Of a stretch of DNA of 64,000 nucleotides, positions 46,391 through 59,600 are shown in pieces. How positions within the stretch are numbered: the stretch's first letter is position 1; every line of letters starts with the position of its first letter. Made by a program: the position numbers and the translations under genes. This stretch comes from Brachypodium distachyon. Lineage: Eukaryota > Streptophyta > Magnoliopsida > Poales > Poaceae. The notes below the pieces were generated by a model. The model was not told where the DNA came from. It did no database searches and was given only the letters and a program-made list of their open reading frames with translations. The DNA is taken from NCBI RefSeq assembly GCF_000005505.3, contig NC_016134.3, positions 7,732,624 to 7,796,623 on the forward strand, in the 5' to 3' direction.

Positions 46391-47290
46391 CTGAAGTAGC
46401 CGGACAGTTTTCGGAGGAGTTCTTGTCGGAGGGATAAGGTACTTTTTTTTCCTTTAAACAAATGAAGATAATAACGTTTCAAAATATATGGCATTTTTAT
46501 GGAATATCTTATGTGCGCACCACACGCACCATCGTGTGTAAGGACATGCTTACTCGTTTGCTCTGTCGGACGCATCGGTGACATTGTTTCTCGGGCCATT
46601 CGACTTCTTTGTCTCATTGTTTCTTACATTTTCTAAATGTTATGTGTTTGCTTTGAGTCCCCCACCAGGCCACCAACCCTCCGACCTCAAGCCATATCAA
46701 AGTCAGCACGGCCAAGAATCTGGAATGATGATCCACCTCCTCATATTATTTAGTTACTTGTTTCTGATGTAAACCCTGTTACAATTCAATTATGTGCCGT
46801 TGTTTGTTAAAAAAAAAAACTCCGACCTCAAGCCATGATGGATCTAGCTGGCTTCCGACACTTCATTCCAGATTATCGCTCGACACCTCGCGCCTGGCAG
46901 TTTGTCATGTGTTGGCACCTTGCTTCCGATTGGAGATATCATGTGCACAGCTCGGTACCGCCACATGTCCCGTGATGGGTTGCATCCTATCCACGACACC
47001 TTCACCGACCGGCATCAATGGGTTTGTATCCTTTGCAAGTTAGTTTCAGGTGTGTCTTTGCGAAGTACGCCAGCGCTATGGATCAAGCCCTAAGAGTGCT
47101 AAGCCACTCCAACTGTTCAGATTATGTTTACGCAGCCCGTTGATTTGCTGTCATAGGGACAGGACCCTGCAAGGCGCAACAATCGCATCATTTTTAGTGG
47201 CGCCATTGCTGGAGAATGTTGACAGAAGGTATTGGTGTGCTGCTCCCTCTGTCCATGTACAGGAGGCATTTTAGTTTTCTCACGGGTATA
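46391..47290. other. Intergenic, no supported gene
   Basis: Frames of 60-160 codons exist, but none has a recognisable domain. The phrase CTCCGACCTCAAGCCAT occurs twice (near 46678 and 46820). Confidence 0.45.
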
Positions 47291-47312
47291 GCAAGCGATG
47301 GACCTCCTGAAT

Positions 47313-47837
47313 CAGGGCTGGCTAACGAGCATGCTCAGTTCGTCAAGCTCGGTTCGTTAAGAGTTCGGATCGTTAAGATCGTTATCGTTAACGATCTGAG
47401 ACCATTGTTTGGCTCGATTCGTTAAGAACTCGCGAGCGCTCGTTAAGCTCGTTAGAAACTCGTTAAGAAAAATAGATGTCATGTTGATCTAATTCTTTTG
47501 GCATTACCTGTTTGCTTGGGATAATTTTGGCAGCAAACAAAATATATCAAAAGCTGTACAACGCTATAAAGATTGGAAATAACACAACAAAAGAGAAATA
47601 ACAACACAATACCGACATCAAAATAAGTTCCAGTAACCACTCACAAAGTGATGTACGAGACGAGCTCGCTAACGAACTTAACGAGCGCTGGCGAGCTCGC
47701 TCTTTAAGATCGTTAAGCTTAACGATCTGAAAAAGAAGTCATGTTTGGTTCTTTAGTTAACGAACCGAGCCCTTAACGAACCGAGATAGCGAGCGTTCAA
47801 TAAGATTGTCGAATTTCAATCTTTTCGTCCAGGCCTA
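47313..47837. mobile_element. hAT-like fold-back element (about 525 bp)
   Basis: The terminal similarity is CAGGGCTGGCTAACGA against TAGGCCTGGACGAAAA (inverted), with degenerate 8-bp flanks CTCCTGAA and CTCCTGGT. Subterminal regions are dense in GTTCGTTAAG, CGTTAACGATCTGA and GAGCTCG motifs in both orientations, with an AT-rich middle (47465-47640). It interrupts one copy of a short duplicated sequence. Confidence 0.6.
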
Positions 47838-47943
47838 CTCCTGGTATGTTCTTTCCAGTTAAACTGGGCAGTTGTTTACCTCCGCTCTTCGAGAACATGT
47901 GAATTATTTGCTGCAGCAAGCGATGGACATCCTGATGTTCTTT

Positions 47944-50900
47944 TGTAACATCCCAATTTTCAAAACTCTCCATATGCATTGCATTTCATAAGCATCATGC
48001 CACCCTTACATTTAACCACATTTAAAACCCTAAAATTAAACCAAAAAACCCTTTTACAAAAGTACTTTTATTTGAATTTGGCCCTTCTTCTTGGTTTTTA
48101 ATAATTGCATTTTAACCCATGAGGGTTTTGGCGTAAAAAGGGATTTAATGCATATATATAGCTATCCCATAATTTGGTTTTTGAAATTGTTTTGAAAAAC
48201 AAATTATTTTGATAGTCTAAAAGGCCTTAAGGCTAATATTACAGGCAAAGGTATTTTTTCTTGTCCCAAAAGTTAGATCATATGAAAATATGATTTTACA
48301 AATTTTGTTGCAATTTATTTGGAGTGATTTGGAGATTTGAATCAATTTTGGTGTTCAAAAACAGAAAATAGAAAAAGAAAAAAGAAAAGACGAAGAAAAA
48401 AAGAAAACCGCGGCCCGCCCGGCCAAATGGGCCGAACATGCCTGCTAACCGACCAAACCGGCCCAGCCTCGCGCGCCCGAGTTGCCTGTGCCGCTGTCAT
48501 GCGGGGCCCGCCCGTCATCTTCTCCAACCGCCCAGCTGAAATCTCCGGCCACAACCCGCGAGCACGCCCACGACTCCGCGCCGTTTCTTCCGCGCACGAG
48601 CCCCCTTCCTCAAACCTGTGCAAGTCACCTCGAAGCCCCCTCTTTTCTCTCACTTTCCCCCCAACTCCCACGCTCAATTTTGCCCTCGCTTCATCGCAAT
48701 TCCTCGCCGGAGAAAGCTCTCTGCCGCCGCCGTTTCCTCGCCGTTGCCGTCGTCCCGGTGAGCTTTTCGCATGGCCGACCCCCTCTTCCTTCTCCTCTCT
48801 CTCGCGCACCGTGTGACGTGGTCGTTTTCTGTTTTGGACTGCCGCAGACCAGAGGCCGTCGCCGCCCGAGCCCGTCGCCGCCGGCCGCCGCCCTTCGTCG
48901 TCCTTGACGTCGCGTCCGAGCTCCCCAAGCGAAGCCGCGACCCCCGCCGGGACCGCTTCGCCGAGCCGCACCCGTTCCCCTACTTCCCTGAGCCGAACCG
49001 CCGCCCGAGTCACCGTGCCGTCGCCACCCGAAGCCGACGCCGCAGTCTTCCTCGTCTCCGGCGAACCCTAGTGCCGCTCGGTGAGCTGTCTCCCCTCTCT
49101 GCCGTCGGATCTCCATGAACGGCTGAGATTAAAACCCTAACCGAACCGGTACCAGCCTATAGGATAGCGCCACTTGTCCCATATAAAATTAAAATTTATT
49201 TCTCGGCCGGATTAAAAAGTAACTTTGTAGAAAAGCCCCTGAAACTTCAAACCATCATATCTCTCAAACCGTTTGGCCAAATTTGAAGTTATAACCTTTC
49301 TGGAATCCTCACAACCTGAAGAATCTTTTGGCATAGTCTAATTTTAACTTTGAACAACTTTACCAGGAACAAATTACAGAATGCTTAATTATGGTTTAAT
49401 ATTCAAATGAATTATTTCAAACTAGTTTTGAGCATGTTAGCTTGCTGAAAAATAATTTGAGTATGTTCTCTGTCCATTAGGACCAGAAGGAAAATTATTT
49501 TGTAAATGATATGGCCACACAAATTTAATCTTGCTCCATGCTTTACAAAAATCATATAAGCTTTTAATTAAAGCCCATCCTTGTTTCATACAAAGTAAGT
49601 ACCTCTTCGTTATTGTATAATCTGTCCAAATCTTTTGTGAAGTTTTTCAAAACAGAAAACTAAACAAGTCACATTTAGAAGCAACCTATGTGTGCATCGT
49701 CATGACATATGCAACATAGCATGTTTTTGTATTGAATGGCATGTTTATTGTGTGTGTGCTTTCTTTTATTTTAGATTGTGTGGATTGTGAACCTTGTTGT
49801 TGCGAAGAGTGCGAGAACTACCACAACCCTTGGACAAGGCAAGTTCACTTTGATCATCTCCCAAATATTTTTACTATGCACTAGTTGTTTTATTAGATGC
49901 ATTAGGAATATTACTCGTACATTTATGCTAGCTATAAATCTCATGTAGTATAGTTTACCCTTGCCATTACCTTGCTACCAAATTGCCATCGATTGTAGTT
50001 GAATGCTAGGCTATGGTAGTATCGTGGTGGAAATTACTACATTATGATATTGTTATGCCTATGGAGAAAAGAAATGTTTTACTAGAGTAAGGCAAAACAA
50101 TTAATTCAATGAACCATCCTGGGTGGGCGGCTTTGAGGATTTTGAGGATTAGCGGCGTCAGGTCCATTTCTATGGGTCCCTCTAAGTCGACTTCCCGTGG
50201 ATTCGAGAAGGGATCGTCCATGGACGTCTCTCCCGTGGATTCGGGGAGCGCCTACGTTGCAACTGTGGAATGCCGCCTGGGGTAATCGAGACTGGACTAA
50301 TTTCCTATTTAGTAGCTTCCAGTACAACCACAATGCTATATAGGCTCTGGTGAGACAAGAGTAAGTTGTATGAACTTAGACCCGATGAATTGTACTGAGG
50401 TAGAATGTGTAGGGGGAGCGTGATTCTCTCGTTTAGGGAATTATTTCTGAAAATCTCATAATCGACGTCGTTGCTACCCTACCCTGAGGACAGCAAGGGA
50501 TTAACCCGTCGGTTTCTTGTGGGGAATGTGTACAAACTCTCGAGAGCATCAAAAGTAAGTACTTAGCTGTGTCCCCGGTAATGGACAAATTTTGAGCAAC
50601 TGGATGTGGAGCTGTAAGGAAAGTCTCACTCATTCTAATTTCCAAATAAAATGAATGGTTTGAACTTGGGTTTACAAGCATTGATGTGTCTACTCAATAT
50701 CCTTAGTTTAATAGGAGCATGGGTGTGTCTACCCCATGTCCAATAGTGAGAAAATTCTATTTGATTAAAAAATAATACAATACAACTAAGATTTTATGCA
50801 AATAGCCTTGAACCCCACTTTGCCACATTATGCATATACTTGGTAGGTTCTGATATAACCCTTAGTGATCTTGCCAATACATTCAATGTATTGACCCTAG

Positions 50901-51217
50901 TGACTGCATCGTTTAATGATGCAGGAAGTTCCGACAAAGAGTAAGAGTACGTTCTGCTTGTTTGGGTTACAGGTCTATATTCCAACACGCTCTCACCGTG
51001 GTGTTGATGTAGTCCTTCTATTTTTTTTTTCCGCTGCTAAACAATTGTTTTATTTTCAGCTAACCCATGAGATCATGCGAACTTGTAAGTACTTTTAAAT
51101 TCTCAATGATGCATTGTAATATTAAGAACTTTATATATGATAATACATCATGAAACTGTGCGTGCTAGTGAGTCGATTCAAGGACGAGATCGAACCCTGG
51201 AAGGGGCGATCGCTTCA
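47944..51217. mobile_element. Solo LTR or LTR-only retrotransposon unit (3.27 kb)
   Basis: Begins TGTAACATCCCAATTTTC and ends GGGGCGATCGCTTCA, so it has TG...CA termini. It is flanked by the exact 5-bp duplication TCTTT (47939-47943 and 51218-51222). The start sequence resembles long Gypsy LTRs of grasses (recollection). It contains a GC-rich block (48410-49120) with overlapping frames but no gag, protease, RT or integrase motif. I therefore read it as a solo LTR or a non-autonomous element. The frames inside (for example 48337-48816 and 48342-49013) are Pro/Arg-rich low complexity. Confidence 0.7.
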
Positions 51218-51222
51218 TCTTT

Positions 51223-51702
51223 CCAGTTAAACTGGGGTAGCCGATGATGCACTTTTTCACTACGTAATTCTTCTAGGTACGAGTTGCACAGTTGCACTAA
51301 ATATCTTGGCACCTTTCGTAAAGGGGAAACCTACATTCTCATGGGGAAAAGTATCACCAGTAATGCAGAGAGAAGACGTGCCCTGTCACGTGACGCTGGG
51401 ATTATTGTTGACTTTTACTATTTTGCATTTTTGCTTCGCCATGACCACAGGAAACAAAGAATGGTTCACAGCTACTGAATATCTCAAACGCGAGCTGAAT
51501 TGCATACCAGATGGTTGATGCTACGGAAAATATTCAAGAACAGAACCAGATTCGATGAGATACAGGTGGGTGATCATCAAAGGTTCAACAAGTATGAACT
51601 AGCAGTATTTAGACGACAGATAACCAGCCAAAATTTTCACTCAGCCAAACCAGACGCTACAATTATCTCTAACAGGTGGAGAAGTATGAGAAGCTTCCTT
51701 CT
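51223..51702. other. 3' flank of RPL17
   Basis: Downstream region of the minus-strand RPL17 gene; part of it is presumably its 3' untranslated region. No separate gene is supported here. Confidence 0.5.
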
Positions 51703-54365
51703 CTAAGCCTTCCTGGATGCAATCTGGGACTCCGGCTGCAGAAACAACGATCAAACAATTAAGAGTAATGGCAAAGTTGGTCCACAAGAACAATGCAAAC
51801 AAAGTAAGTCCCATCAGGTTCAGAATTGTTAATGCACAGCACAGCATACCTCTTTCTTCACAGGCTCTTCCTTCTCGGACAGGATCAGCTCAATGTGGCA
51901 CGGGTTAGACATGTAGGCTGCAATATATATGAGGTTAAATGACCCAAACAGACTACCAAAACAAAATAAAGATGAAGTCCTGACAAACTTACGGTTGATG
52001 CGTCCATGAGCACGGTAGGTCCGACGCCGCTGTTTCTGGGCTTGGTTCACTTGAATGTGTGATATGTAGAGAGCATCAACATCCAGACCCTTCACCTATG
52101 GAGCAGCAGAAATTGGAATGATTAGGCTCAAACTGTTGACATGGCACTAAGAACTTTCAAGAAACAGAGTAAGATTACAGACCTCAGCATTGCTCTCAGC
52201 ATTCTTGAGAAGATCCAGAACAAATTTAGCGGACTTGGCAGGCCAGCGTCCCTGACCATTTGACTGGCGATTCTTAGCTTGGGCAGTGCGTCCAACACCA
52301 CGGCAGTACCTACGGAAAGGGATCGCTTGCTTGTGGGCTAACACATCCTCAAGGTACCTTTTAGCCTTGCCCAGTGGCATCTTCCTCAGGGCAAACGCTG
52401 TCTCCCGTGTGTTCTGCAATTAAAAAAAATCAAGAAAACTCAACATGGATAACTTTATAAAAGAATGTTAATAAGTTGCTACAAATATTTTCATTCAAAT
52501 AGTGACACTCGTATTAGAAGCGGGAACAAGAGAACAGGAAAAGTAGCACTGTGACCGACAGTCCAAACTATAACAATGAGCATACAGCTTTTTTCTTTAC
52601 GATCCTAAAGAGGAGCAATTGCAAAGCCCAATTTAACTGAAAAGGATTACTCAGTCTTGTTAGACGTTCCATAAGTTTACAGGGAACTCAGAAAGTTGCA
52701 CAAATTCAAAACATTAAAGGATCCAGAATGTGCCATCATTTACTGAACCAATGGACATAAAACACATAGTACTGTGTCCAATGGTTCACCCAATAACGAT
52801 GTGTTTGATGTTCCTAAAGTTTACGGGGACACTGCTTATAGAGAGCAAAGCATCCTGCTTTTTTACTTTAGGATCCTGAGAGAAGCTCAAGAAGTACAAT
52901 CAGAAGGATGCTGATTAATTACAAGTTCATAACTTTGTACTTGTGATCACTAAAAGTGGTGGCATATCCTACAAACAACCATAACAAAACACTGAAAAGC
53001 ACAAATTAAGAAAAATGTGACATCATTTACTGAACCAATAGACATAAAACACATAGTACTGTGTCCAATGGTTCACCCAATAACGATGGATGTGATATTC
53101 CTAAAGATTACGGGGACACTGCTTATAGAGAGCAAAGCATCCTGCTTTTTGACTTTAGGATCCTAACAAAAGCTCCAGCAGTACAGAATGGTGCAGATTA
53201 ATCACATGACAAAACAGGAGCTGACAACTGTAACCAACAACTATAACAGAACACTGACAGAAGAGCAAACTTTAACAAAAATTTGCCATCATTTACTGAA
53301 CCAATAGACATAAAACACATAGTACTGTGACCAATGGTTCACCCAAAAACAATGGATATGATATTCCTAAAGATTACGAGGACACTGCTTATCAAGAGCA
53401 AAGCATCCTGCTTTTTTTTCTTTAGGGTGCTACAACAAAAGAATGTCTGGCACTAAACAGAATGTTACTGATTAACTGCAAAGCTCAATCTAACAGAACA
53501 AGATTTGATTAATTTGTACAGAAGGACCCACATTAAACCAGAACACAAAATTGTCCTAGATTTTGCCATCATTTAGTAAATCAATATACATAGCACCGCA
53601 TTCAACAGTTCACTCAATAAAAATGGAGCAAATGCTACATGGACAGTATTTATAGAGAGCAATGTATCTTGCCTTTTCGCTTAGCATACTATGACTACAG
53701 TTCAAACTTTAAGTACAACAAAATTGGAAACAATCTGCTCTCCAGAAAACAGATAAGCTAGACAACGAGCTAACATTCGACTGTTAAGTTCAAAAAGGAG
53801 TTCATCACCCAATCAGGCCAAGAAATTACGCTATCAAGGTTTCACGTTTGCAACAGACGATTACATTAGCTAACGACAAAAACAGCTGCAATTGTCTGAA
53901 CATTTATGGCGTGGGTATGCTACGAAATAATATTGGAGGACTCCTAATCCTACTGAATCCATGATTTAAAACTAGAGTTTATAGCAAAAATAACCGCAAA
54001 ACGAGAAAATCCCTCTCTATGAGATCTCTTACAATGCATTCTTAAGATTAGACATGGTAGCTCACCTTAAAGTGCACACGCAAGTCCCGTCCCATGGCCT
54101 TCGCGGCTGCAAGAATCAAAAGGGAAATGCGCAGATCAGAAACCCACAGATTTGCACAGATCATAATAGAATACTGCAACAACGAATCCACCCGTGTGCT
54201 CTAGCAAAGAACTTACACTTGGTGGGATTAGCGGGATCCGTGGAGTACTTCACCTGGAAACAAAGAACGAGAAACAAAACGAACAACACGAGTCAGAGCA
54301 AAGCCAAACAACAGGGATGCTGCAGAAGGATGTTGAGGGAGCAAGAGAGGGCGAGAGCGAACCAT
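51703..54365 (-). CDS. 60S ribosomal protein L17 (uL22), 171 aa
   Basis: Exons (minus): 54365-54363 (ATG only), 54253-54217, 54106-54066, 52413-52183, 52095-51993, 51917-51850 and 51735-51703; total 172 codons with stop. A structural protein of the large ribosomal subunit lining the exit tunnel. Recognisable blocks: [112 protein letters not shown] and the short end [10 protein letters not shown]. The start codon is alone in its exon, and the following donor (GTTCGC) is weak. The promoter carries a TATA box and TGGGCY/telo-box motifs usual for plant ribosomal protein genes. Length equals that of other plant L17 proteins. Confidence 0.95.
52414..54065 (-). other. Intron 3 of RPL17 containing a tandem array
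   Basis: A 1652-bp phase-0 intron between ...RVHFK and NTRETA. Most of it is a degenerate tandem array (see the repeat at 52560-53735). Confidence 0.9.
52560..53735. repeat. Degenerate tandem array, unit about 265-290 bp, in RPL17 intron
   Basis: The marker CATCATTTACTGAACC begins at 52734, 53021 and 53287, and in decayed form at 53567. Each is followed by ATAAAACACATAGTACTGTG (or a relic), GGTTCACCCAATAACGAT, GACACTGCTTAT, GAGCAAAGCATCCTGCTTTT and TTTAGGATCCTA. A partial unit precedes at about 52590 (AGCTTTTTTCTTTACGATCC). The spacing is 287, 266 and 280. There are no transposon termini and no coding. Confidence 0.88.
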
Positions 54366-54560
54366 GGCTGCGGCCGGAGCGGAGCAGTTGCGGTGTGATG
54401 GGAGCAGCGGCGGCGGCGGCAGCGAGGGATGAAGAAGGGAAGAGGAAGATGTCATTTATATAGGAGCATCGAGACATCGAAGCAAAACCCTATCGGGCTT
54501 GGAATGGGCCGGTTACTTGAAAGGGGCAAAGATGAGCCCAATACGAAACCGTGGGCTGAA
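54366..54560 (-). promoter_or_regulatory. RPL17 promoter: TATA box, telo-box and site II motifs
   Basis: Minus-strand TATATAAATG lies at 54454-54463, about 90 bp from the ATG. Upstream are AAACCCTA (54485-54492, telo-box) and the TGGGCY site II family at 54505-54510, 54535-54540 (as AGCCCA) and 54552-54557. Combined telo-box and site II motifs are established in plant ribosomal-protein promoters and link expression to proliferation. Confidence 0.75.
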
Positions 54561-56686
54561 AACCAACCAGGCTCGCTGTCCGTTAATGTTTTTTTTCTTT
54601 TTGGGGGAATTCGCGGTCGGTTAAGTAAGCTTTCCCTTTCTTCCCTCCTTGCACGCCTGTACACATGATTTTTTCTTTTCTTCCTTGCACACACGATTTC
54701 GCTAACCACGCACCAAAGGAGAGAGATATGTCGAAATTTGTTTCTTCGTCGTGATGTGCTTTTTGTCGTTGCCAACCGTGAGCTTAGGAAGATTTTGTCG
54801 ACGATGGAATCATTGCCGGCATACTTTACCTCAACACACGCTAAAAAAGTTGATGAAGTCTCGAGGAGAACTATAAGAGAGGCTTTACTCACTCACTGGT
54901 TTTCTGCCCGACAAAACCATTCCATCTCTTTTGGACAAATTGAGCTTCTCATGACGTTTGCCGACGCTATAAACCATAAAACTAAGCTCATATGCTTCTA
55001 TGTAGTGAACATGTCAAGATCCCTCAACGCCGTCTTTGGCAAAACCACTTCAAATCGTTTGTCTGCGGCTGACCGGATGTACACTGCAAATTTATTGTGA
55101 CTCAAGATCCCCAGACCATTGTATCATTCATTTCGGGGCAAGCAATACTTTGATCACAAGACTCTCCACCGGCAGCCACGAGACGAAGCACGCGAGGCAA
55201 GGGGAAACCTCCAGGAGCATCAATGTCCTTCTGGCATACATAGAGCGATCTTCTCCTCACCATCCAATGCAATACACTCCAAAGCCGCTCCGCTCCCAAA
55301 AGGAAAAATTGATGAAATTACTAAAAGTTAAATTCGAGTTTTCTAAAACATCCAACTCGCAAATACAATTTTTCATAATTTGGAGATAAGTTTACCATTT
55401 TTTAATTCCTTTCATATATAGTTTAAAACAGGAGAACCTATTTGGGCAATCACACAAACTAAAAAATCTTAAAATTTTGCAGGTGCTCATCTTGTAATTA
55501 TGCGAACATGCATGAAAATTCTCAAGGTTATTGGTTAGGTTTACCACAAGAGTTTTAATTAACTAGCGGTACTTAGGGTTATATTTATTACTTAGTTTCT
55601 TATTTCTCAGCTAAATCACAATGCATAAATGTGTTCATTGATGCCTAATCATGTTTACTTAACCTTATTGATTTCTAGGGTCTTTACAAGACATGTCCCC
55701 GTACCGTCCTACTAGAGGACACGGGGGTCGAGGAGAGCAACAATGACGGGGATGGCAATCTCACTCCAATGACGGCTGCACTAGACCTCCGAGATGCGAT
55801 CTAGACCTCAGACCACAAAAGGGTCCAGGCGGAGATCCATGGGTGTCCGACATGGTTTACCTCCTATAAGTGCCATGACAAGCAAGGTCGGTTTGGTTGT
55901 GGTTAGAGTGCAGATCATTCTATGCACTATTTGTCGTACCATAAAGATCCCAAGAGCATGAAAGTACCAACTCTTTCGGTTTTTATTCCTCACCCACTCA
56001 TATTTAACTCGAGCTCAACCTTACGGAAAAAAATATACTCCTTTTAATTAAGATACTACTAAGTCATTAGGAATGAGTCATATTTTAAGGTAGTATCTAA
56101 AACACTAACCATGGGTTTAGATATATAATTCCAATGAAATATCTAAGCTTATTACCATCTAATTGAGTCGCGGGAGAAAAACTTAACTGATGTTATTCAT
56201 AATGCATTGTAATAGTCTCTTCGTCCCGAATTAACTGACATGAATTTGCATAAAATATATACAAATCCACGTTAATTAATTCGGAATGGATGGACTACTT
56301 CTTTTTTACATAAATATCCTACTGTACTATAGAATCACGACCATTGGAAATGACTTCATACTATATTAGTGTAGTAGTTGGTCAAATTATAGGACATAAA
56401 ATTTCATGTAGAACGAGGGAATAATAAAATGAACAACAAACAAGCGGTCTGGTGTCGTTTTCGTTTCTCCCTCGTGGTCCTCTCCTTAACCCGGAGACCA
56501 CGGTATAAAAAAAAACACACGTTCTTCACAATAAACACGGTGACGCGGTGCGGGAGCAGAATCGCGTCATAGAGACCAGAAGCAGAGAGAAAGAAGGGGC
56601 AGGGAGCTCAAAAGCCAAACAAGACTCAACTTTCTCCCCGTTTGACCTTTCCAAGCCCCGGAAGGTCCCTCCCACCGTCGCTGGCA
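54561..56686. other. Divergent intergenic region between RPL17 and the SEC14-like gene
   Basis: I see no supported gene. The frame 54738-55100 has no recognisable domain. A degenerate Stowaway-like remnant occupies about 56218-56297 (CTCTTCGTCCCGAATTAACT at the left, AATTCGGAATGGATGGAC at the right). The final 200 bp before 56687 are the likely leader of the SEC14-like gene. Confidence 0.5.
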
Positions 56687-59600
56687 ATGGCGGCCGTCGT
56701 CTCGGAGGAGGCCATCAAGCAGTTCTCCGCGCTTATGGAGCAGCGTGAGTGATCGATCTCCTCTTCACTTCAGCTACCAAACAGGAAACAAAGAAAGAAA
56801 AAGGAAAAGCAGAGCTTTAATTCTTCTCTCCGTGTTTGTTTGTTTGTTTTGCTGAGATGCGGCTTGCTTTCTTTGCTTCCTGCAGTGGAGGAGCCCCTCA
56901 AGACCACATTCCAGGTGCCGATCTGCTCTAGCTTCCAACTTTGAGCTGGATCTCTCTGCTTCCTTGCTGGTTGCTGCGTATCTCCTTCCCGTGCTTTCGC
57001 CGGTTCAAATCTTTGGTTTTCGCGATGTTCCTGTTTGCTACGCGATGGTTTTAGTTCAATTCTGCCTAGATTTTGCCTCTGGTTCCGTTTCCTGCTTTAC
57101 ATTTTTGGTGGATTTTGGGGGTTGCCGTGGCCTTTTAGTTTGCCTGGTTCCTGTCTTGGGGATTTGTTGCCTGGTTAACCGGGTAATGTTTGGATCTTGG
57201 AAATTATTCCTTCTCCGGAGCTCAACTCTTCTGGGCTCTTAGCTCGAATCGGCGTTTTCTTGGCATCGTTTCGTTTTTGCTCATTCCGTTGTTCCCGCTC
57301 CTAAAATTTGTCGGTGCACCTGTTAGGTGGTGAGGATCTTCAACAGCTTACTGTGCGATTTGAGCTTAGTTGTGGTTTTGATCTGTGTTCCGTGCTTCAA
57401 ATTCTATGCTATCACCTGGACAGCTGGGTTCTTTACGAATAAGAACTCTTTTTCCCCACCACCCATAAAGCCTGTTTCGCGATGCTTTGCACTTCGTTAT
57501 CATGACAGAGATTCCTCGCCAAACCATGCTTTCGGTTACAACTCAGCAGTACTATTTTCCACAATAAAGATCTCATGAGATGTTTGAAGCACTACAGTAT
57601 TCATTAGGTACAAAAATATTGAAATTTTGGTACTTGTCTGGGATGGAAGAAAAACAAAAAGCCGGTTTTGGTACAGCACAGCTGTGTTGTCGGTGCCTTC
57701 CAAGTTCGTTATTTGGAGCCCAAATTCTGTTTTTCTTACTCAAGTGGTCGCTGAACCCAGCCGTCTCTGCCGTGATCACATCGGTAGGAGCTGCACGCTG
57801 AATCAGGAAGAGCGAATTAGTGGCCGAGAAGCTGCGGTGATATGTATGCGTGTTCCCTGAACTTGTGTGGCCTTGACTGTTCGAATTGGACTTTTATTTG
57901 GTCCCGATAAGTCCGATCACGTTTGTGGACCAAATGAAATGAAAGTCAAATAAATTGGGAGTCTTGGAGGAAGTGTTCGGTGGCGCATGACACAAGCGTA
58001 CATGGATCGCGATTTGATATGTCCACCGAGAAACAAACAGTTTCCTTTCGCCTATCTTTGTTTATAAAAACTATTAAAATTACAACATATCTAAGGCTGC
58101 TTTTCCCTTCCCTCCTCGTTATGATGCTTGATGTTTGTTTGTTGGCTTCTGTCTCCATCTAACTTCTTCGTTCCTTTTGTATTTTATGGTACATGAGTGA
58201 CATGGTTTTTTTTACCAAATAGTGCTGTATTACTGTTAGTTTTTTATACGGGTGTCGTGAAACAAAGGACTTTTGCAGGAGGAAATTATTAGTGCTTAAT
58301 TACTGTCAGTGTTATTTGTACAGCATGTGCACCAAGGGTATCCAAGAGGAACTGTGATGCGTTTTCTCAAGGCCAGAGAATGGAATGTTCCCAAAGCTCA
58401 TAAAATGGTAAAGTTTTCTGCACAAGGGTTAACAGTATAACATTGTGGTGAAGTAACTTATTTATTTATCATTGATTCATCTGTTGCAGCTAATGGATTG
58501 CTTAAATTGGAGGCTTCAGAATGAGATTGACAGTGTTCTTGCTGTAAGTGCCTTTTTCAGTGGACAAACTCTTGTTTTTCTTTAGACAGGACTGACTACC
58601 AAGTGTCTCAATTTTTTTTTTGTTGTTGAGAAAACGCAAAGCTTGCGCCTCAATGCATTGATAAAAAGAACATAATTACAAGCCCAAGACAAGGCCAAAC
58701 TAACCGAGCACTCAAGACAAGACCACCCACGACCAACGGTCCTCGGATAGGGCGGAGCTACTTGTTGGCTCCCTAGGTCACATGCACCAGGGTCAAACAA
58801 AATTTCTAATGCTAATTATACCCTGCAATTAGCTAGTGCACTAGGGATTATTAGGAATTGCCAAGCTGTCTAGGCGTCCCAGGCAGTGTTGAACTTTAAA
58901 GAGGGCACTCGGGTGCTTTTTCCTCTAGCTCCGCCCACCGACGCAACCTAACAACCCCCGACCTAGATGCCAACCACACGAGTGCAGGACACAACAAACA
59001 TACCAACTCTGGAAAGAGGCAGAGTTGGGCCGTTCCCGCTTTGAAAAACACAGCAAGTCGATGGTGATGTGGATCGCGGGCCTCAACACAACATGGTGTA
59101 GAAGCCCTGAAACCGCAAATCGCCGTTTCCGCCCTGAAATCTGCACTGCCACACATCGCGGCACTCTTTGCCAGTAGCAACGTAAGCCTGCAACCACTAG
59201 CCGATACTCGTCGAGTGCGCCCATGCCACCAAGACGCCGCCGCATAGGATCCTTCGTGTTCCTCCACCCATGCTAGTAAGGCAGTCGCAGTAGCATGTTG
59301 TCGATGCAATGCCAACCGAGGATCAGACCACCAAGAACAACGGCTCTAGGGAGGGTTGCGTCGTCGATGCCGTGCCATTATCTGATCTTCCCAGATCTGG
59401 GTTTTCACTTGGGGATTAGTTGGGGACTTGGGCTGAATTGGTGCTCCTCGACGACGGCCAAGGGTGCTGTCGTCGCCAGCACTGACATAAGTCGGGCAGG
59501 GTCTTCACCCGGAGCACCATGACCAACGACCTTCCCGCAAAGACCCAGGAGCAAGCTCATAGTATTATGTGCAACCGCGCTAGAGAAGGGCTCGCCATCC

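Noticed and set aside
48337..49118. Frames up to 223 aa at 48.3-49.1 kb
   Set aside because: They lie inside the TG...CA LTR unit, are Pro/Arg-rich, and occur on both strands.
52560..53735. Considered as a cluster of MITEs
   Set aside because: Units are in the same orientation at near-constant spacing and lack terminal inverted repeats, so tandem duplication fits better.
54738..55100. 120-aa frame upstream of RPL17
   Set aside because: No recognisable domain, no splice or promoter evidence, and downstream stops; may be a decayed element, but unsupported.
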